Shown: positions 9,315 through 19,077, numbered from the stretch's first letter. The stretch: DNA of 64,000 nt from JBFGCT01 sp963825565 (GCA_963825565.1 CAWGTW010000013.1:1-64000); one strand, 5' to 3'. Made by a program: numbers and translations. Notes: a model not told the origin generated them from the letters alone.

Positions 9315-10178
9315 AGACGGTTCGAAACTCCGGTTCGAAGCTCTGAGCAGGTCTGACGCGTCACTCATCGACACAGGTGCGGAATCCCTCCCGTTCCGCT
9401 GAGGTCGAGCGCTGTGAGCAGGGAACACGCGGATTGTTTGGCGGGCTGAATGGCACTACCTGGCACTACGGATCAGCTCCGCGGTCGTCAGAAATCGATC
9501 CAGAGAATTTCTTGCGGCGGCGGATGGATCCAGTCAGCGGCGTGCGATCACCTTCGGCTCGGTCCCAACACGGGTGAACCGCCCGACAGGACTGGCCCAC
9601 GTCCAGGCAGGCCTCGCTCGCCACGCGAGCAACACGGGTGTCGCCGACGGCAATCCTCGCGAAGGCAGGCGCCGCATCGGGTTGGAGACGGCGAAGTCAA
9701 AGCTGACGCTGCGCCGAGCCGGGTCTGCGCATGGCCCGTTACACCCACCTCGACGCCGTTCCGGCCACGAGTTCGGTGTAACGAATAGCGCCCCCTCAGC
9801 GAGAATCAATTCGGACCACCTATGTGAGACGGACCAGCTCAGGCCACGTGACGCGAGTGACGCCATCGCGGCGCGCCCGATGAGCGTTCCTCGATCGGAC
9901 GTCGGGATCGGCGAGATCGATTCTGGGTGCCCTCCAACGGCATACCTGTGGAGGGATACCCGTCGTTGCCGCTATCGCGAGCGTTGGGGCGGGCCGACGA
10001 CCCTTGGTGCCGCCACAGTACGCCGGAACTGCGGTGCGGATTCGAGCCTTCCTGAGCGCGGTTCCTGAGCGGGTGTCGAACACCGTCGCCGATGTCGTTT
10101 GGCCCTGCAGCTGGGTGCGTGGTTGCCATATCGTCACGGAGTAGGTATCGGTTGACGCTTGTTGGAAGGAACGCCGTC
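9315..10178. other. Gene-free stretch between the mobile element and a DUF1254 gene
   Basis: About 860 bases with no convincing coding sequence. A short frame near 9710-9775 reads LRMARYTHLDAVP, which resembles the end of tyrosine recombinases, but it is too short and has stops close by, so it is only a hint of a lost integrase. Confidence 0.4.
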
Positions 10179-11528
10179 ATGGAGCAGCTTGGATCCGGGG
10201 CCCCGCCAATCGACCCGGCCACGGCGCGTGCGCTTGCGCAGGATGCGTTCATCTTCGGAGCACCGCTGGTGTTGGTGTCGATCCAGGCCGACTATCTGTC
10301 GGCCGTGACCGAGCCGGTCGGTCTTCGCGCACCTGTCGGTCGGTTTGCGCATGCTCGTGCGTTCGTTGACGCGTCGAATCGGTCGGTCGTCGGCTTCAAC
10401 GTCGACAACCTGTATTCATTCGCGGTGCTCGATCTCGGCGACGAACCGACGGTGATGTCGGTGCCGGACATGGGCGAGCGGTACTGGATCATGCAGGTCA
10501 TCGACGCCTGGAACGGCATTCCCGGCGCTCCGGGTTCCCGCACGCGAGGCGGCCAGGGCGGCGACTTCCTGATCGCAGGGCCGACCTCGGACGGCGACGT
10601 CCCCGACGGGATGGAACTGATCGCGTGTCCGACACGGATCGCGATGATCGGTGGACGAACCTATTGCACCGGCCCCGACGACTACGCGACCGTGAACGAG
10701 TTGCAGGACCAGTACCGGCTGTGTCCGCTGTCGAAGTGGGGAACCGGCTACGAACCGCCGGCGCACACGCCCCTCAAGGAAGGCGTGGACGCCGACACAC
10801 TCGTCAACGCGCAGTTCCTCGGGCTCGGCGCCCAAGCGTTCTTCCAGCGGCTCAACGCGCTGCTGGTCGACAACCCCGCCTACCCCGCCGACGCCGACGC
10901 GCTCGCCGCGCTCGAACCACTCGGGATCGGAGCCGGGCAACCGTTCGACCTGGCCCAGTGGCCACCCGATGCCGCCGAAGCGATCACGGCCGGGCACCAC
11001 GACGGCGTCCAACAGATGATGGCGACCGCGCAACAGCTCGGCGAGATGGTCAACGGCTGGTCGCTCGCCTACGACATGGGCCGCTACGCCACACACCCGG
11101 TCAGGGCCGCATGGTCGCTGGTCGGTGTCGGCGGCAACCTCGTCGAGGACGCGTTCTACCCCACGACCGTGGTCGACGGCGACGGCAACACACTGACAGG
11201 GTCCCAGCGCTACACACTCACCTTTCCCGCGGACGAGATCCCACCCGCGCACGCCTTCTGGTCGCTCACCATGTACGACGCCGAGTCCTATCTCGTCGCG
11301 AACGAACTCGACCGGTACGCGCTCGGCGACCGCGACGAACTCGTGCACGGTCCGGACGGATCGCTCACGATCTACCTCCAGCAGGAGCGGCCCGCCCCCG
11401 ACGAAGAACCCAACTGGCTACCCGCACCAGAAGGACCGTTCCGACTCGCGCTCCGCCTCTACGTACCCGACCAAACGGTCCTCGACCACATCTGGGTGCC
11501 GCCACCCGTTCGCAAACGATCCACCTAG
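10179..11528 (+). CDS. DUF1254/DUF1214 domain protein
   Basis: A 449-residue protein. The ATG at 10179 has a good ribosome binding site (ggaagga) 8 bases upstream. The N-terminal DUF1254 part contains DAFIFGAPLVL and NVDNLYSFAVLDL; the C-terminal DUF1214 part contains RYTLTFPADEIPPAHAFWSLTMYD and ends RLYVPDQTVLDHIW. There is no signal peptide, whereas many homologues are exported. The biochemical role of the family is not known. The gene stands alone between gene-poor DNA and a convergent universal stress gene. I see no truncation. Confidence 0.88.
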   Translation: MEQLGSGAPPIDPATARALAQDAFIFGAPLVLVSIQADYLSAVTEPVGLRAPVGRFAHARAFVDASNRSVVGFNVDNLYSFAVLDLGDEPTVMSVPDMGERYWIMQVIDAWNGIPGAPGSRTRGGQGGDFLIAGPTSDGDVPDGMELIACPTRIAMIGGRTYCTGPDDYATVNELQDQYRLCPLSKWGTGYEPPAHTPLKEGVDADTLVNAQFLGLGAQAFFQRLNALLVDNPAYPADADALAALEPLGIGAGQPFDLAQWPPDAAEAITAGHHDGVQQMMATAQQLGEMVNGWSLAYDMGRYATHPVRAAWSLVGVGGNLVEDAFYPTTVVDGDGNTLTGSQRYTLTFPADEIPPAHAFWSLTMYDAESYLVANELDRYALGDRDELVHGPDGSLTIYLQQERPAPDEEPNWLPAPEGPFRLALRLYVPDQTVLDHIWVPPPVRKRST

Positions 11529-11711
11529 CTCCCCGATCCCTCCACGGCGTTCGTGCCACAGGCGCGGCGAGGTCTCCTCGGTGAGCTGTTGCGCGTCGAA
11601 CTCAGCAGGGCGAGGAGACCGGCGATCCACGAGGCACTGCCATCCGGTGGCGTGGGTCCGGTGAGCATCCTGCGCCACACTTCGGCACGCAGAATCCCCC
11701 CATGCGACCGT

Positions 11712-12215
11712 TCAGCGGACCAGCACGACCGAACACGGAGCCCGGCGAGCGACCTTGGTCGAGGTCGATCCGAGCAGGCCGTCGAAGCGGCCGAGGCCAT
11801 GAGTCCCGATCAGGATGACGTCGACCGGCTCGTCGGCGATCCACTCGAGCAGCGAGCGGGCGGCGTTCTCGCCTTCGAGGTCGACGACCTCGTGCTTGAC
11901 GCCTCGGTCATCGAGCGCAGCGACGAGGTCGACGGTCCGTTTGCGCACCTGATCGCGGACGTAGCGCTCGACGACCGCGTCGTCGCCGATCCAGTGGGCC
12001 GGTTGGCTGTCCGTGGCCTGTGTCGAGCGGAACTCGACGTCTCGTCTGAGATCATCGCCGTCCAGAACGGCGCGACGCATGTCGTCGAGTAGCGCCCGCG
12101 GAACCTCGACGACGCTCACCACGGTGACCCGCCCGTCCCCGCCCGCGAGTCGTGCTGCGATCGCCGCCGTCCGGATCGGTTCGAGATTTCCGTCGGTGGC
12201 GATCATCACGTGCAT
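11712..12215 (-). CDS. Universal stress protein (single UspA domain)
   Basis: A 167-residue protein from the ATG at 12215 (MHVMIATDGNLEP). The fold is UspA: an N-terminal strand with ATDG, a long middle helix, DVILIGTHGLGRFDGLLGST as the G-x2-G...GS/T nucleotide-binding loop, and a final strand CSVVLV. That motif points to the ATP-binding subgroup. Such proteins respond to starvation, hypoxia or oxidative stress. It stands alone. A double-domain relative lies 3.6 kb away at 15848-16702. Confidence 0.9.
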   Translation of the reverse strand: MHVMIATDGNLEPIRTAAIAARLAGGDGRVTVVSVVEVPRALLDDMRRAVLDGDDLRRDVEFRSTQATDSQPAHWIGDDAVVERYVRDQVRKRTVDLVAALDDRGVKHEVVDLEGENAARSLLEWIADEPVDVILIGTHGLGRFDGLLGSTSTKVARRAPCSVVLVR

Positions 12216-12432
12216 GAGTCGAGAACCTAATGCCCTCATCGAAGCGCATCGTCAAGACCAGTTCCGCGGGTGCATCGGTGGCGGTTCGAAGACCCGACTT
12301 CTCTGACGGGCCGCCCGTGAACTGAACCGTCTCGTTTGACGATCGTCATGCTGACGCGGACCGGTTGAGTCCTTCCTCCGAGCGCTCTAAGGTCCCGATG
12401 GCACCACGCGCGACCAAAGGGGAGAATCAGGG

Positions 12433-12945
12433 ATGCGACAGATGCTGTGTATTGCGATGGCAGTCGGAATTGTGATGAACATGGGTACGCGAGCGTCAGC
12501 GGCTCCCCCGGTCGTCGTAGACGAGGCCGTCTACGACGACACCCTCGTGATCCCTGCCGGCGTGGGATTCTGTGATTTCGATGTGCAACGACGCGATACC
12601 GGTTCCTACATCGTCAAGGTCTTCTTCAACAAGGACGGAAACGTGGTGCGCGTGACGTACCACGAGCGAGGTACGACGTATTACGCGCTCCCCGGTGACG
12701 ACGTCGTGGCCATCGACCGGTTCAGCGAGTACCAGGTGATCCGAGTGGACCCCGAGACTGACATGGTCGTCAGCAACTCGCTCCTTGGCAACAAGTGGAA
12801 CGTCCATGCAGGCTCGGGTGGGGTGCTGGTGAACGAGAGCGGTCGGATTGTGTTTGATGGCGACGGTACGCCGATTATCACCAACGGTCCGAAAGAGGCT
12901 TTCAGGGGTGAGTTCGGCGACCTCTGCGCGGCTCTCGTCCCCTGA
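12433..12945 (+). CDS. Secreted protein of unknown function
   Basis: A 170-residue protein with a strong ribosome binding site (ggggag) upstream of the ATG. Residues 1-23 form a signal peptide with a likely cleavage after ASA (MRQMLCIAMAVGIVMNMGTRASA). The mature part is beta-rich and acidic, with two cysteines (Cys47 and one near the C-terminus) that may pair. I do not recognise a family, though the pattern of a beta-rich domain with VRVTYHERG and IVFDGDG is seen in many actinobacterial exported proteins. It is monocistronic, downstream of a divergent stress-protein gene. Confidence 0.65.
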   Translation: MRQMLCIAMAVGIVMNMGTRASAAPPVVVDEAVYDDTLVIPAGVGFCDFDVQRRDTGSYIVKVFFNKDGNVVRVTYHERGTTYYALPGDDVVAIDRFSEYQVIRVDPETDMVVSNSLLGNKWNVHAGSGGVLVNESGRIVFDGDGTPIITNGPKEAFRGEFGDLCAALVP

Positions 12946-13093
12946 GGTCGGAGGCCCGTGCGAGCAGCTACCTCACGGCTTGACCGGCGTTCGATAAGAG
13001 GAACGGCGTTCGGACGGTCTCGCGTGGTGTGTCCGGCGATGTGATGTGCGGTGGGCCCGTCTCACTTGTCGGGCGCTCTTCGTACGGTGATCC

Positions 13094-13672
13094 ATGGATG
13101 GAACACTCATTGGATGCGCACGATGCTCAACCGACGAACAAGACCTCACGGCCCAACGTCAGGCACTCCGGGCGCTCGGGGTCGAAGCAGATCGCATCTA
13201 CATCGACCACGGCATGACCGGCACGAAGCGCGCCCGCCCGGGCCTGGACCAGGCGCTCGCCGGCGTGCGAGCCGGCGACACACGCGTGGTGCCGAAGCTC
13301 GATCGACTGGCCCGATCAGTTCCAGATGCTCGAGACATCGGCGACACCCTCGCCCGACGAGGCGTGGTGCTCTCGCTTGGCGGCCGCATCTACGATCCCG
13401 ATGACCCGATGGGGAAGATGTTCTTCAACATCCTCGCCACGTTCGACGAGTTCGAGGTCGACCTGATCCGAATGCGCACCCGCGAAGGTATGGCCGTCGC
13501 CCGCGCCCAGGGCAAGTTGAAGGGACGTCAACCGAAGCTGTCGCCCAAGCAGCAACGAGAGCTGCGCCGGATGCACCAGACCGGCGAGTACCCCATCACC
13601 GACCTCGGCGAGCTGTTCTCGGTCTCGCGTCCGACCGTCTACCGGACGATCAACCGAGCGGACGCCGAGTAG
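13094..13672 (+). CDS. Serine recombinase (resolvase/invertase family)
   Basis: A 192-residue protein of the size of Tn3-type resolvases. The catalytic region reads GCARCSTDEQDLTAQRQAL, with Ser12 as the nucleophile. The usual Val before it is Cys, which should be tolerated. Further motifs are KLDRLARS, then DPMGKMFFNILATFDEFEVDL (dimer helix E) and RTREGMAVARAQGKLKGRQPKL. The C-terminal HTH (ITDLGELFSVSRPTVYRTI) is complete. The family cuts and rejoins DNA at short palindromic sites. It is the only intact recombinase in the accessory region. No transposase or obvious res site adjoins it. Confidence 0.92.
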   Translation: MDGTLIGCARCSTDEQDLTAQRQALRALGVEADRIYIDHGMTGTKRARPGLDQALAGVRAGDTRVVPKLDRLARSVPDARDIGDTLARRGVVLSLGGRIYDPDDPMGKMFFNILATFDEFEVDLIRMRTREGMAVARAQGKLKGRQPKLSPKQQRELRRMHQTGEYPITDLGELFSVSRPTVYRTINRADAE

Positions 13673-13913
13673 ACGCGGTCAAGCGCCGAACCGGAAGCTG
13701 CACGCGTCCGAAGGGCGATCGTCAAATTGGACGTCAGCCCGGGCTCGCCAGTGGCCTGCCGGGCTTCTCGTTCCTTCGAGGTGCCATCCATCGTAGAACG
13801 AATGCCAGCCGAAGCCGTGATGCCGTGCGTCCGATCGACACCAGCGGAGGGCCGGGTAATGGGTTCTCCAGGAGAAGCGGCAGGCGGGTTATCGTCGTGA
13901 CGGAGGTCGAGTC

Positions 13914-14348
13914 GTGCAATGGGGAACGGTTGGCGAATGGGTCAGCGGTATCGGGGCGTTGCTTGCTGTGGTGGCTGCTGTCGGAATCGCCTTGTTTGAA
14001 CACCGCCAGGCGAGGCAGTCAAGACAGCTCGCCGAAGCCCGAAACCTCCGGATCGAGGCTGTCGGTGATCCGCACTACGAGGACGGTCACGTCACGTTTA
14101 GCTTGAAATTGAAGACGTATCGTAGCACCTTCACCGATGTCGAAATTGTGGCCCTCGGCCCCGAAGACGACGTCGCGCGGTGCTTCTTAGAACGGTTGCG
14201 CACCGGTAACAGTGGTGGACGCGAGGTGATGCTTCGGCTGAAGGATCATCCGGCTTTGCAGGATGACCCAGAGTTTCACGTCTGCTACACGGACCAAGAC
14301 GGTAATCGCTGGCGGCTGGCGGACGATGGACGTCTAGACCGAGTCTGA
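13914..14348 (+). CDS. Small single-pass membrane protein of unknown function
   Basis: A 144-residue protein from a GTG. One N-terminal membrane helix (about residues 8-28, VSGIGALLAVVAAVGIALFE) is followed by a basic helix (HRQARQSRQLAEARNLRIEA) and a beta-rich domain of about 95 residues. This layout is common among proteins annotated only as hypothetical near mobile elements. No catalytic motif is visible. It sits between the recombinase and the MazF-type pair, and no partner gene is evident. Confidence 0.55.
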   Translation: MQWGTVGEWVSGIGALLAVVAAVGIALFEHRQARQSRQLAEARNLRIEAVGDPHYEDGHVTFSLKLKTYRSTFTDVEIVALGPEDDVARCFLERLRTGNSGGREVMLRLKDHPALQDDPEFHVCYTDQDGNRWRLADDGRLDRV

Positions 14349-14423
14349 CGACTGTGGTGAGATCGACCGATGGCATGATCACGGTCTCAGAAACGGATCG
14401 CTATCTGAAACGCCGTGTGTCGG

Positions 14424-14741
14424 TTAGTTGAGGCCCAGCACTGTCACGAGTGCGTCGTCGACGGACCACATCTCGTCGGCCGTCAGATCGCCAACTCGAT
14501 CGCCGAGGCGTTGTGCATCTACCGCACCAATCTGTTCGACGAGCACCCGCGTCGTGTCGTCTGCAATCGTGACCTCTGGTCGAAACGATGCGGGTCTCGC
14601 ACTTCGAGATGTTGGAGCGACGATCACGACGGAGCGGGGCAGAAGTTCGTCGGCTTGCACCACGACGCCGAAGCGCGAGCCGTACTGCTCGTGGCCAACG
14701 CCTTTCGGGACTCGTAATCGGTAGACGTCACCCCGACGCAC
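14424..14741 (-). CDS. MazF/PemK-type endoribonuclease toxin
   Basis: A 105-residue protein. It begins with the family signature MRRGDVYRLRVPKGVGHEQYGSRFGVVVQ, then SVVIVAPTSRSARPASFRPEV, and LVEQIGAVDAQRLGDRVG near the end. MazF toxins cut single-stranded mRNA at short motifs. The gene start overlaps the end of the upstream antitoxin gene by 14 bases, giving the antitoxin-first order usual for mazEF. Nothing looks truncated. Confidence 0.9.
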   Translation of the reverse strand: MRRGDVYRLRVPKGVGHEQYGSRFGVVVQADELLPRSVVIVAPTSRSARPASFRPEVTIADDTTRVLVEQIGAVDAQRLGDRVGDLTADEMWSVDDALVTVLGLN

Positions 14742-14967
14742 GTAGCGACTCCATCAACTCCGCGACGGCGAACATCTCGGCACGGTCGGCTTCGTCTGCC
14801 TCAAGCGCGGCTGCCTCGGCGGCGAGGTCGTGTCCGTGGCGAAGTCGGGCCGCTGATGCGAGCAGCGACGACCGGATCGCCTCTGAGCGAGTCATGCCGG
14901 TCGACTCGAGCGTGTTGAGTGCGCGCTCGGCCTCATCGTCGAGTCGCACCGAGATTGCCTTCGCCAT
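14728..14967 (-). CDS. Ribbon-helix-helix antitoxin of the MazF pair
   Basis: A 79-residue protein from the ATG at 14967. The N-terminal half is a ribbon-helix-helix DNA-binding domain: KAISVRLDDEAERALNTLE, then TGMTRSEAIRSSLLASA. The acidic C-terminal half (AAEAAALEADEADRAEMFAV) is the likely toxin-binding tail. It should neutralise the MazF-type toxin encoded immediately downstream and repress the pair. A longer start at 15060 is possible but would add a tail without family similarity. Confidence 0.85.
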   Translation of the reverse strand: MAKAISVRLDDEAERALNTLESTGMTRSEAIRSSLLASAARLRHGHDLAAEAAALEADEADRAEMFAVAELMESLRASG

Positions 14968-15130
14968 GTGATCAGTATGACGAATCGTGATACAAGCTGC
15001 AACCCTGGCGGTTGATGCGCCATCACCGGCGAGTGTCCGTTCGACGATCCCCATGCACAATGCAGCAGTCCCAGGCCGACGCCGTCGCGCGGCGTATCCG
15101 TGACCGATCGCTCGATCGAGTCAGCTGAAC

Positions 15131-15512
15131 GTGCTCGTTGTCGACAGTGGCGGACTCTCGCTGCTCGCGGCGCGCACGCAGACCTCCGGCTCGCTCATCC
15201 GCGCATTGACGACACAGGAGTTGTGGCCACCGCTCGTGCCGACGATGGTCCTCGTCGAGTCGCTGCACGGCGACGCGGGTCGCGATGCCAACACCGACCG
15301 CTTCCTTGAAGACGTGCATCCTCGAATCGACCGTCCGCGTGAACGTTGCCCGCCGAGCAGCCGAACTCCGCCGACATGCCCGCGCCGGCTCAGCCGTCGA
15401 TGCGTTCGTGGTCGCCATCGCCGAGCCAGGCGGCACGGTCCTCACCGGCGACCGAGCAGACATCGAAACTCTTGCAGCTCACGCTGATCGCGTCAGCGTC
15501 GACGTCATTTGA
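15131..15512 (+). pseudogene. PIN-domain toxin (VapC-like), frameshifted
   Basis: Read from a GTG at 15131, the first 60 codons give VVDSGGLSLLAA (first PIN acidic residue) and VPTMVLVESLHGDAGRD. The frame then changes near 15320, and the rest (ILESTVRVNVARRAAELRR, AGSAVDAFVVAIAEPGG, LTGDRADIETLA) is in the next frame. Removing one base after the DV codons restores a complete PIN domain of about 126 residues. The key acidic residues are present on both sides. A 22-codon ORF ending 2 bases upstream (15060-15128) may be the tail of a lost antitoxin. Either a dead toxin or a one-base sequence error. Confidence 0.75.
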
Positions 15513-15847
15513 CACCGCTCCGCGCCTGCCCCGAGCGGAACACGAACACATCGGCCCCGGGTCCCCGGGCAGGCCGGCGCATCGGCCGACGATCGCGATG
15601 ACGTGTGGGGTGCGCGAGGTCCAAGGCCGGTGCAGTGCGCCAGTAGTGCCACGCGACGGCGAGGCGTGTCGGCTGGCATATCGATCGATTCTGGGTGTCT
15701 CCGAGCACAGGTCCGGGGCCACCCAGTTCGAACGGACGCGAGGAGCCTCGATCGGCGGCAGGGCCGACATTGACCGACGGTTGCGAGGAGCGCTTGGTCA
15801 ACCGGTTGCCTGAGCGTGGAAGTCGAGATGCGGGCGAGGACTGCGAC
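15513..15847. other. Gene-free stretch
   Basis: I see no supported gene or RNA here. The motif tcgattctgggtg occurs both here (about 15687) and near 9918, which is too little to call a repeat family. Confidence 0.35.
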
Positions 15848-16702
15848 TCAGGGGAGTGAGCCGTCCGTGTCCGGTGCCGGTGTGGATCGGGCGAGCGTGT
15901 TGATGACGAGGACGGGACAGGGCGCTCCTCGCACGATGTCTGCGGCGGTGCTTCCGAGGGTGTACCGCGCCATGCCGGATCGGCCGTGAGTCGCGAGGGC
16001 GATGAACGCAGCGTGGCTGGTTCGAGCGTGGTGTTGGATGGCGCGAGGGGCGTCTCCGTGAAGGACGATTGCGATGGTGTCGACGCCGTCGGCTAGCAGC
16101 CGGTCACAGCAGCGGGCGCAGTCCGACTCGGCGTGCGCCAGCCGTGGGCGTGGCGGAGGTCCGAGGTCGAGGGCGACGTCCTCGTCGGGGCCGACGACGT
16201 TAACGACGCTGCAGCTCAGGGCGAGGTCGTGGGCGAACGAAGCGGCAACCGTGACGATCTTGTCCGATATCTCCGAGCAGTCGGTGCAGACGATCATGTG
16301 AGCGTGTTCGTCGCGCAGCGGCATTGCCGCACCGTGTGGGCCGACGAGGAGGATTGGCGTGGTGGAGCGGCGGACGACCTCTTCAGCCACGCTGCCGAGG
16401 ACGAGTCGGCCTATTCCGCCGCGGCCGTGGGTGGCCATGCAGATGAGCGAGTCGTCGGTCGGAACGGAGTGGAGGATCGCATCGGCAGGGGTCCCGGTCG
16501 CAACTCGGATACTGGTGGCCGCGACATCGCCGAAACGTGCGACAGCGCCTTCGAGGTAGGCATGACAGTCTTCGGTGTCACTTCTCACCTGCACCCTGAT
16601 CACCGTGACGCCGGCACCGGAACGTTCGGCGACTGCGAACGCCGCCCGAAGGGCTTGTTCGGCATGCGTTGATCCGTCGAGCGGGACGATGATGTCGCGC
16701 AT
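15848..16702 (-). CDS. Tandem universal stress protein (two UspA domains)
   Basis: A 284-residue protein from the ATG at 16702 (MRDIIVPLDGSTHAEQAL); a start 33 bases earlier is possible. Domain 1 ends with CMATHGRGGIGRLVLGSVAEEV and domain 2 with ALATHGRSGMARYTLGSTAADIV. Both keep the G-x2-G-x9-G-S/T ATP-binding loop. Domain 2 has an unusual Cys-rich stretch (ESDCARCCDRL). Tandem Usp proteins are typical of actinobacterial stress and dormancy regulons. It is transcribed alone; with the single-domain gene at 11712 it gives this region a stress-response character. Confidence 0.92.
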   Translation of the reverse strand: MRDIIVPLDGSTHAEQALRAAFAVAERSGAGVTVIRVQVRSDTEDCHAYLEGAVARFGDVAATSIRVATGTPADAILHSVPTDDSLICMATHGRGGIGRLVLGSVAEEVVRRSTTPILLVGPHGAAMPLRDEHAHMIVCTDCSEISDKIVTVAASFAHDLALSCSVVNVVGPDEDVALDLGPPPRPRLAHAESDCARCCDRLLADGVDTIAIVLHGDAPRAIQHHARTSHAAFIALATHGRSGMARYTLGSTAADIVRGAPCPVLVINTLARSTPAPDTDGSLP

Positions 16703-17024
16703 CATGGGCCTTTCGTCTGGGGTCATCATCGACACGGTCGATCGAGCGATACCAGGGCCGAATGCCCGTCGCGCCTGGGCGTGATCGCGATGTCTCTCGT
16801 CGAACAGCCACCTGATCAGCGCGCTATCGCGTCCTGCAGAGCGATCCTCATCAGGAGTTCCCTTCTTGGGCGAAGTGCCGTGGCTGCCCAGCCACGTCCC
16901 AGTGTGGGTGGTGCTTGTCCGCCGCTACAGATTTCCGATCGCAAGGCGAAGCCCGGGTTCTCGAAAGGTGAGATCAGTACGCCAGAAGCCCACGGCGGAA
17001 CCCGTTCGGTCTCGGTTGGCTTCC
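16703..17024. other. Intergenic region
   Basis: It holds the promoter side of the tandem Usp gene and the end of the ornithine cyclodeaminase-family gene. No further gene or clear regulatory repeat is visible. Confidence 0.4.
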
Positions 17025-18086
17025 TCAGATGCGGATCAGGTCGGCGAGATCGGCGTGCTCGAAGATCATCTCCTGCTGAACGGCGAGGGTCGTCCCGGCG
17101 CCGGCCTCCTTGGCGCGGCGGAACATCGCGAAGGCGATCGCCACGTCGACGTACGCCAGGCCGACCGCGTTGAAGTACACCCGCTCGTCAGACGACTGCC
17201 GACCCGGCTTCTCGCCGGCAACGACCTCGACCAGATCGGCGCTGACGTCGTCGTCGGTGAGTTCGCCGTCCTGGTACATACGGCTCAGGGTCTGGGTGCG
17301 GTGCTTCACCGTCTCCCAGTCGTCGCAGACGATCGTGTCGCACTGAGCGGCGACCGCGTACTCGTCCTCCCACCCACCGATGTGGCTGTAGAAGGCGCCG
17401 GGTTTCATCCAGTCCGCCTTGAGGAGCGGCGCTTGCGCGCTCGTGGCGGTGACCAGGATGTCGGCGCCACGCATCGCCACCTCGCTGTCGCCGCCGGCCT
17501 GCACGAACGTCACGTCGGGGAACAGCGAACCCATCTGCTCGGCGAACAGTTGCTCCTCGCTCTCGTACTTGTCGGAGACCCGGCACTCCCGGAGCGACGG
17601 TACGACCGTCTTCATCGCGATCAGGTGCATCTTCGCCTGCTCACCGCCTCCGATGAAGCCGATGCTCTCCGAGTCGGGCCGGGCGAAGTGTTTGGCGGCG
17701 ACACCGCCCATCGCTCCGACCCGGACGTTCGAGCACAACGTGCCGTCCATGAAGGCGATCGGGAAGCCCCGTTCGATCTCGGACAACACGATCACCGCCG
17801 ACAGGTTCTGCGCGCCGTACTGGACCGGATTCCGCGGGAACACCGACACCCACTTCACCCCGCAGATCTTCTCGGTGAGCAGTGTTGCCGGCAGGCAGTT
17901 GATCCGCTCCTGGGTCGACTCGTCGAAGATCTGGACGATCTTGTCGGGGAACATGATCGAGCCGTTGCGGAAGGAGAGCATCGCCTCCTCGGCAGCCGAC
18001 ATCGCCAGGTCGAGATCGAGGCAGCCTGCCTGGAGCAGGTCCTCCTGGGAGAGGTACAGGCACTCGATTCGGTGGTTGTCCGACAT
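17025..18086 (-). CDS. Ornithine cyclodeaminase / mu-crystallin family protein
   Basis: A 353-residue protein. The ATG at 18086 is preceded by aggaagg at good spacing. The family pattern is clear: an N-terminal YLSQEDLLQAG, the core GVKWVSVFPRNP, FMDGTLCSNVRVGAMGGVAAKHFA, the Rossmann segment IGFIGGGEQAKMHL (GxGxxA type), and ILVTATSAQAPLL followed by HIGGWE. Members are NAD(P)-dependent and act on amino acids or imines. The length and the YLSQED opening are closer to the amine-oxidase-associated subgroup than to plain ornithine cyclodeaminase. The substrate cannot be told from sequence. The gene is not in an operon here. Confidence 0.85.
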   Translation of the reverse strand: MSDNHRIECLYLSQEDLLQAGCLDLDLAMSAAEEAMLSFRNGSIMFPDKIVQIFDESTQERINCLPATLLTEKICGVKWVSVFPRNPVQYGAQNLSAVIVLSEIERGFPIAFMDGTLCSNVRVGAMGGVAAKHFARPDSESIGFIGGGEQAKMHLIAMKTVVPSLRECRVSDKYESEEQLFAEQMGSLFPDVTFVQAGGDSEVAMRGADILVTATSAQAPLLKADWMKPGAFYSHIGGWEDEYAVAAQCDTIVCDDWETVKHRTQTLSRMYQDGELTDDDVSADLVEVVAGEKPGRQSSDERVYFNAVGLAYVDVAIAFAMFRRAKEAGAGTTLAVQQEMIFEHADLADLIRI

Positions 18087-18366
18087 GACTGGGTCCTTCC
18101 TGGGGGTGTGATGCTGTCGCCGCTGGTCGCACCGGGCACCCGTGTCGGAATGTACCGACAGGGTGGCCAAGATCGTAGGCCCTGCGCTGTGAGCGGCTCT
18201 CGATTTCGGCGAGCGTTCACTCTCGTGGCCAACTTGGGCACCTCGCAACGGGCCTGCGCACACCGCACGCCGTCCACCGATCAGCGATGTCACAGTGTCG
18301 GCGCGGAGCTGTTACAGACGCGTCAACAACGGCCGTCAAGATCGTCGGACTCGAGGAGGACCCACT

Positions 18367-18912
18367 ATGAACGGAACCTGGACGAGCCCGCCCGGACGTC
18401 CGGCATCAGATGAACGTCTTGCACGGGACGAACCTCGCGTCACCATCGAGATGGGTGGACCCAACGTTGTCATCCGATCGACCCCAGCGATCGATCAGGC
18501 GTACACGACTGCGCTGGCACATGCCGTCGACGCTGCCGCCGACGCCGAGACCGTCGTCGTGATCGACCCTGAACCGATCCGGTGCGACGACGCGTTCGCA
18601 ACGCACGCCCGCCTCAACTCGGAGACGAAGTGCGCCCGACACAACAACTGTCGACCCGCCGCTGTCGAAATCGTCGAATCCGGCATCATTCGGATCGCAG
18701 CCGAACGAACATCGTGGAACATCGATGTCGGCACCGGGCGGTTCTGCCAAACCGAAACCGCGCTTGACATCCGGTTCCTCGGCCCCGAGGCCTGGACGAG
18801 CGTGATTGCGATCTGCGTCACCCCGACCAAACTCAGCGCACTCACAGTCGACGGCACGGTGATCACCAGTACCCGCGCCCATGACAGTGACCAGATCGGC
18901 ATGGCCACCTGA
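18367..18912 (+). CDS. Protein of unknown function
   Basis: A 181-residue protein. The ATG at 18367 has ggagga a few bases upstream. It has no signal peptide or membrane helix. The middle contains HARLNSETKCARHNNCRPA, with two cysteines close together, and the C-terminal half is beta-rich (RIAAERTSWNIDVGTGRF). I do not recognise a family. It is divergent from the ornithine cyclodeaminase-family gene with 280 bases between. Confidence 0.5.
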   Translation: MNGTWTSPPGRPASDERLARDEPRVTIEMGGPNVVIRSTPAIDQAYTTALAHAVDAAADAETVVVIDPEPIRCDDAFATHARLNSETKCARHNNCRPAAVEIVESGIIRIAAERTSWNIDVGTGRFCQTETALDIRFLGPEAWTSVIAICVTPTKLSALTVDGTVITSTRAHDSDQIGMAT

Positions 18913-19077
18913 CGCGCACCGAAATCGACCACGTCCCGTGACGGGATCAGCGACCCGTGGCCCGGACGGTCCAATGATCGAACTCACACCGGACCGCTGC
19001 GGACGAATCAGGGTCTCGTGAGGGTTTTCAGGCCTCGCTACTGACACACGACGGACGGAGTCCGCCAGAGACGATCG

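Noticed and set aside
9710..9775. Possible tyrosine recombinase tail (MARYTHLDAVP)
   Set aside because: Only about 12 residues match, with a stop just upstream and no other motif; too weak to call an integrase.
16866..18413. Long plus-strand frame over the ornithine cyclodeaminase-family gene
   Set aside because: It is antisense to a gene with a clear Rossmann motif and RBS, and has no recognisable domain.
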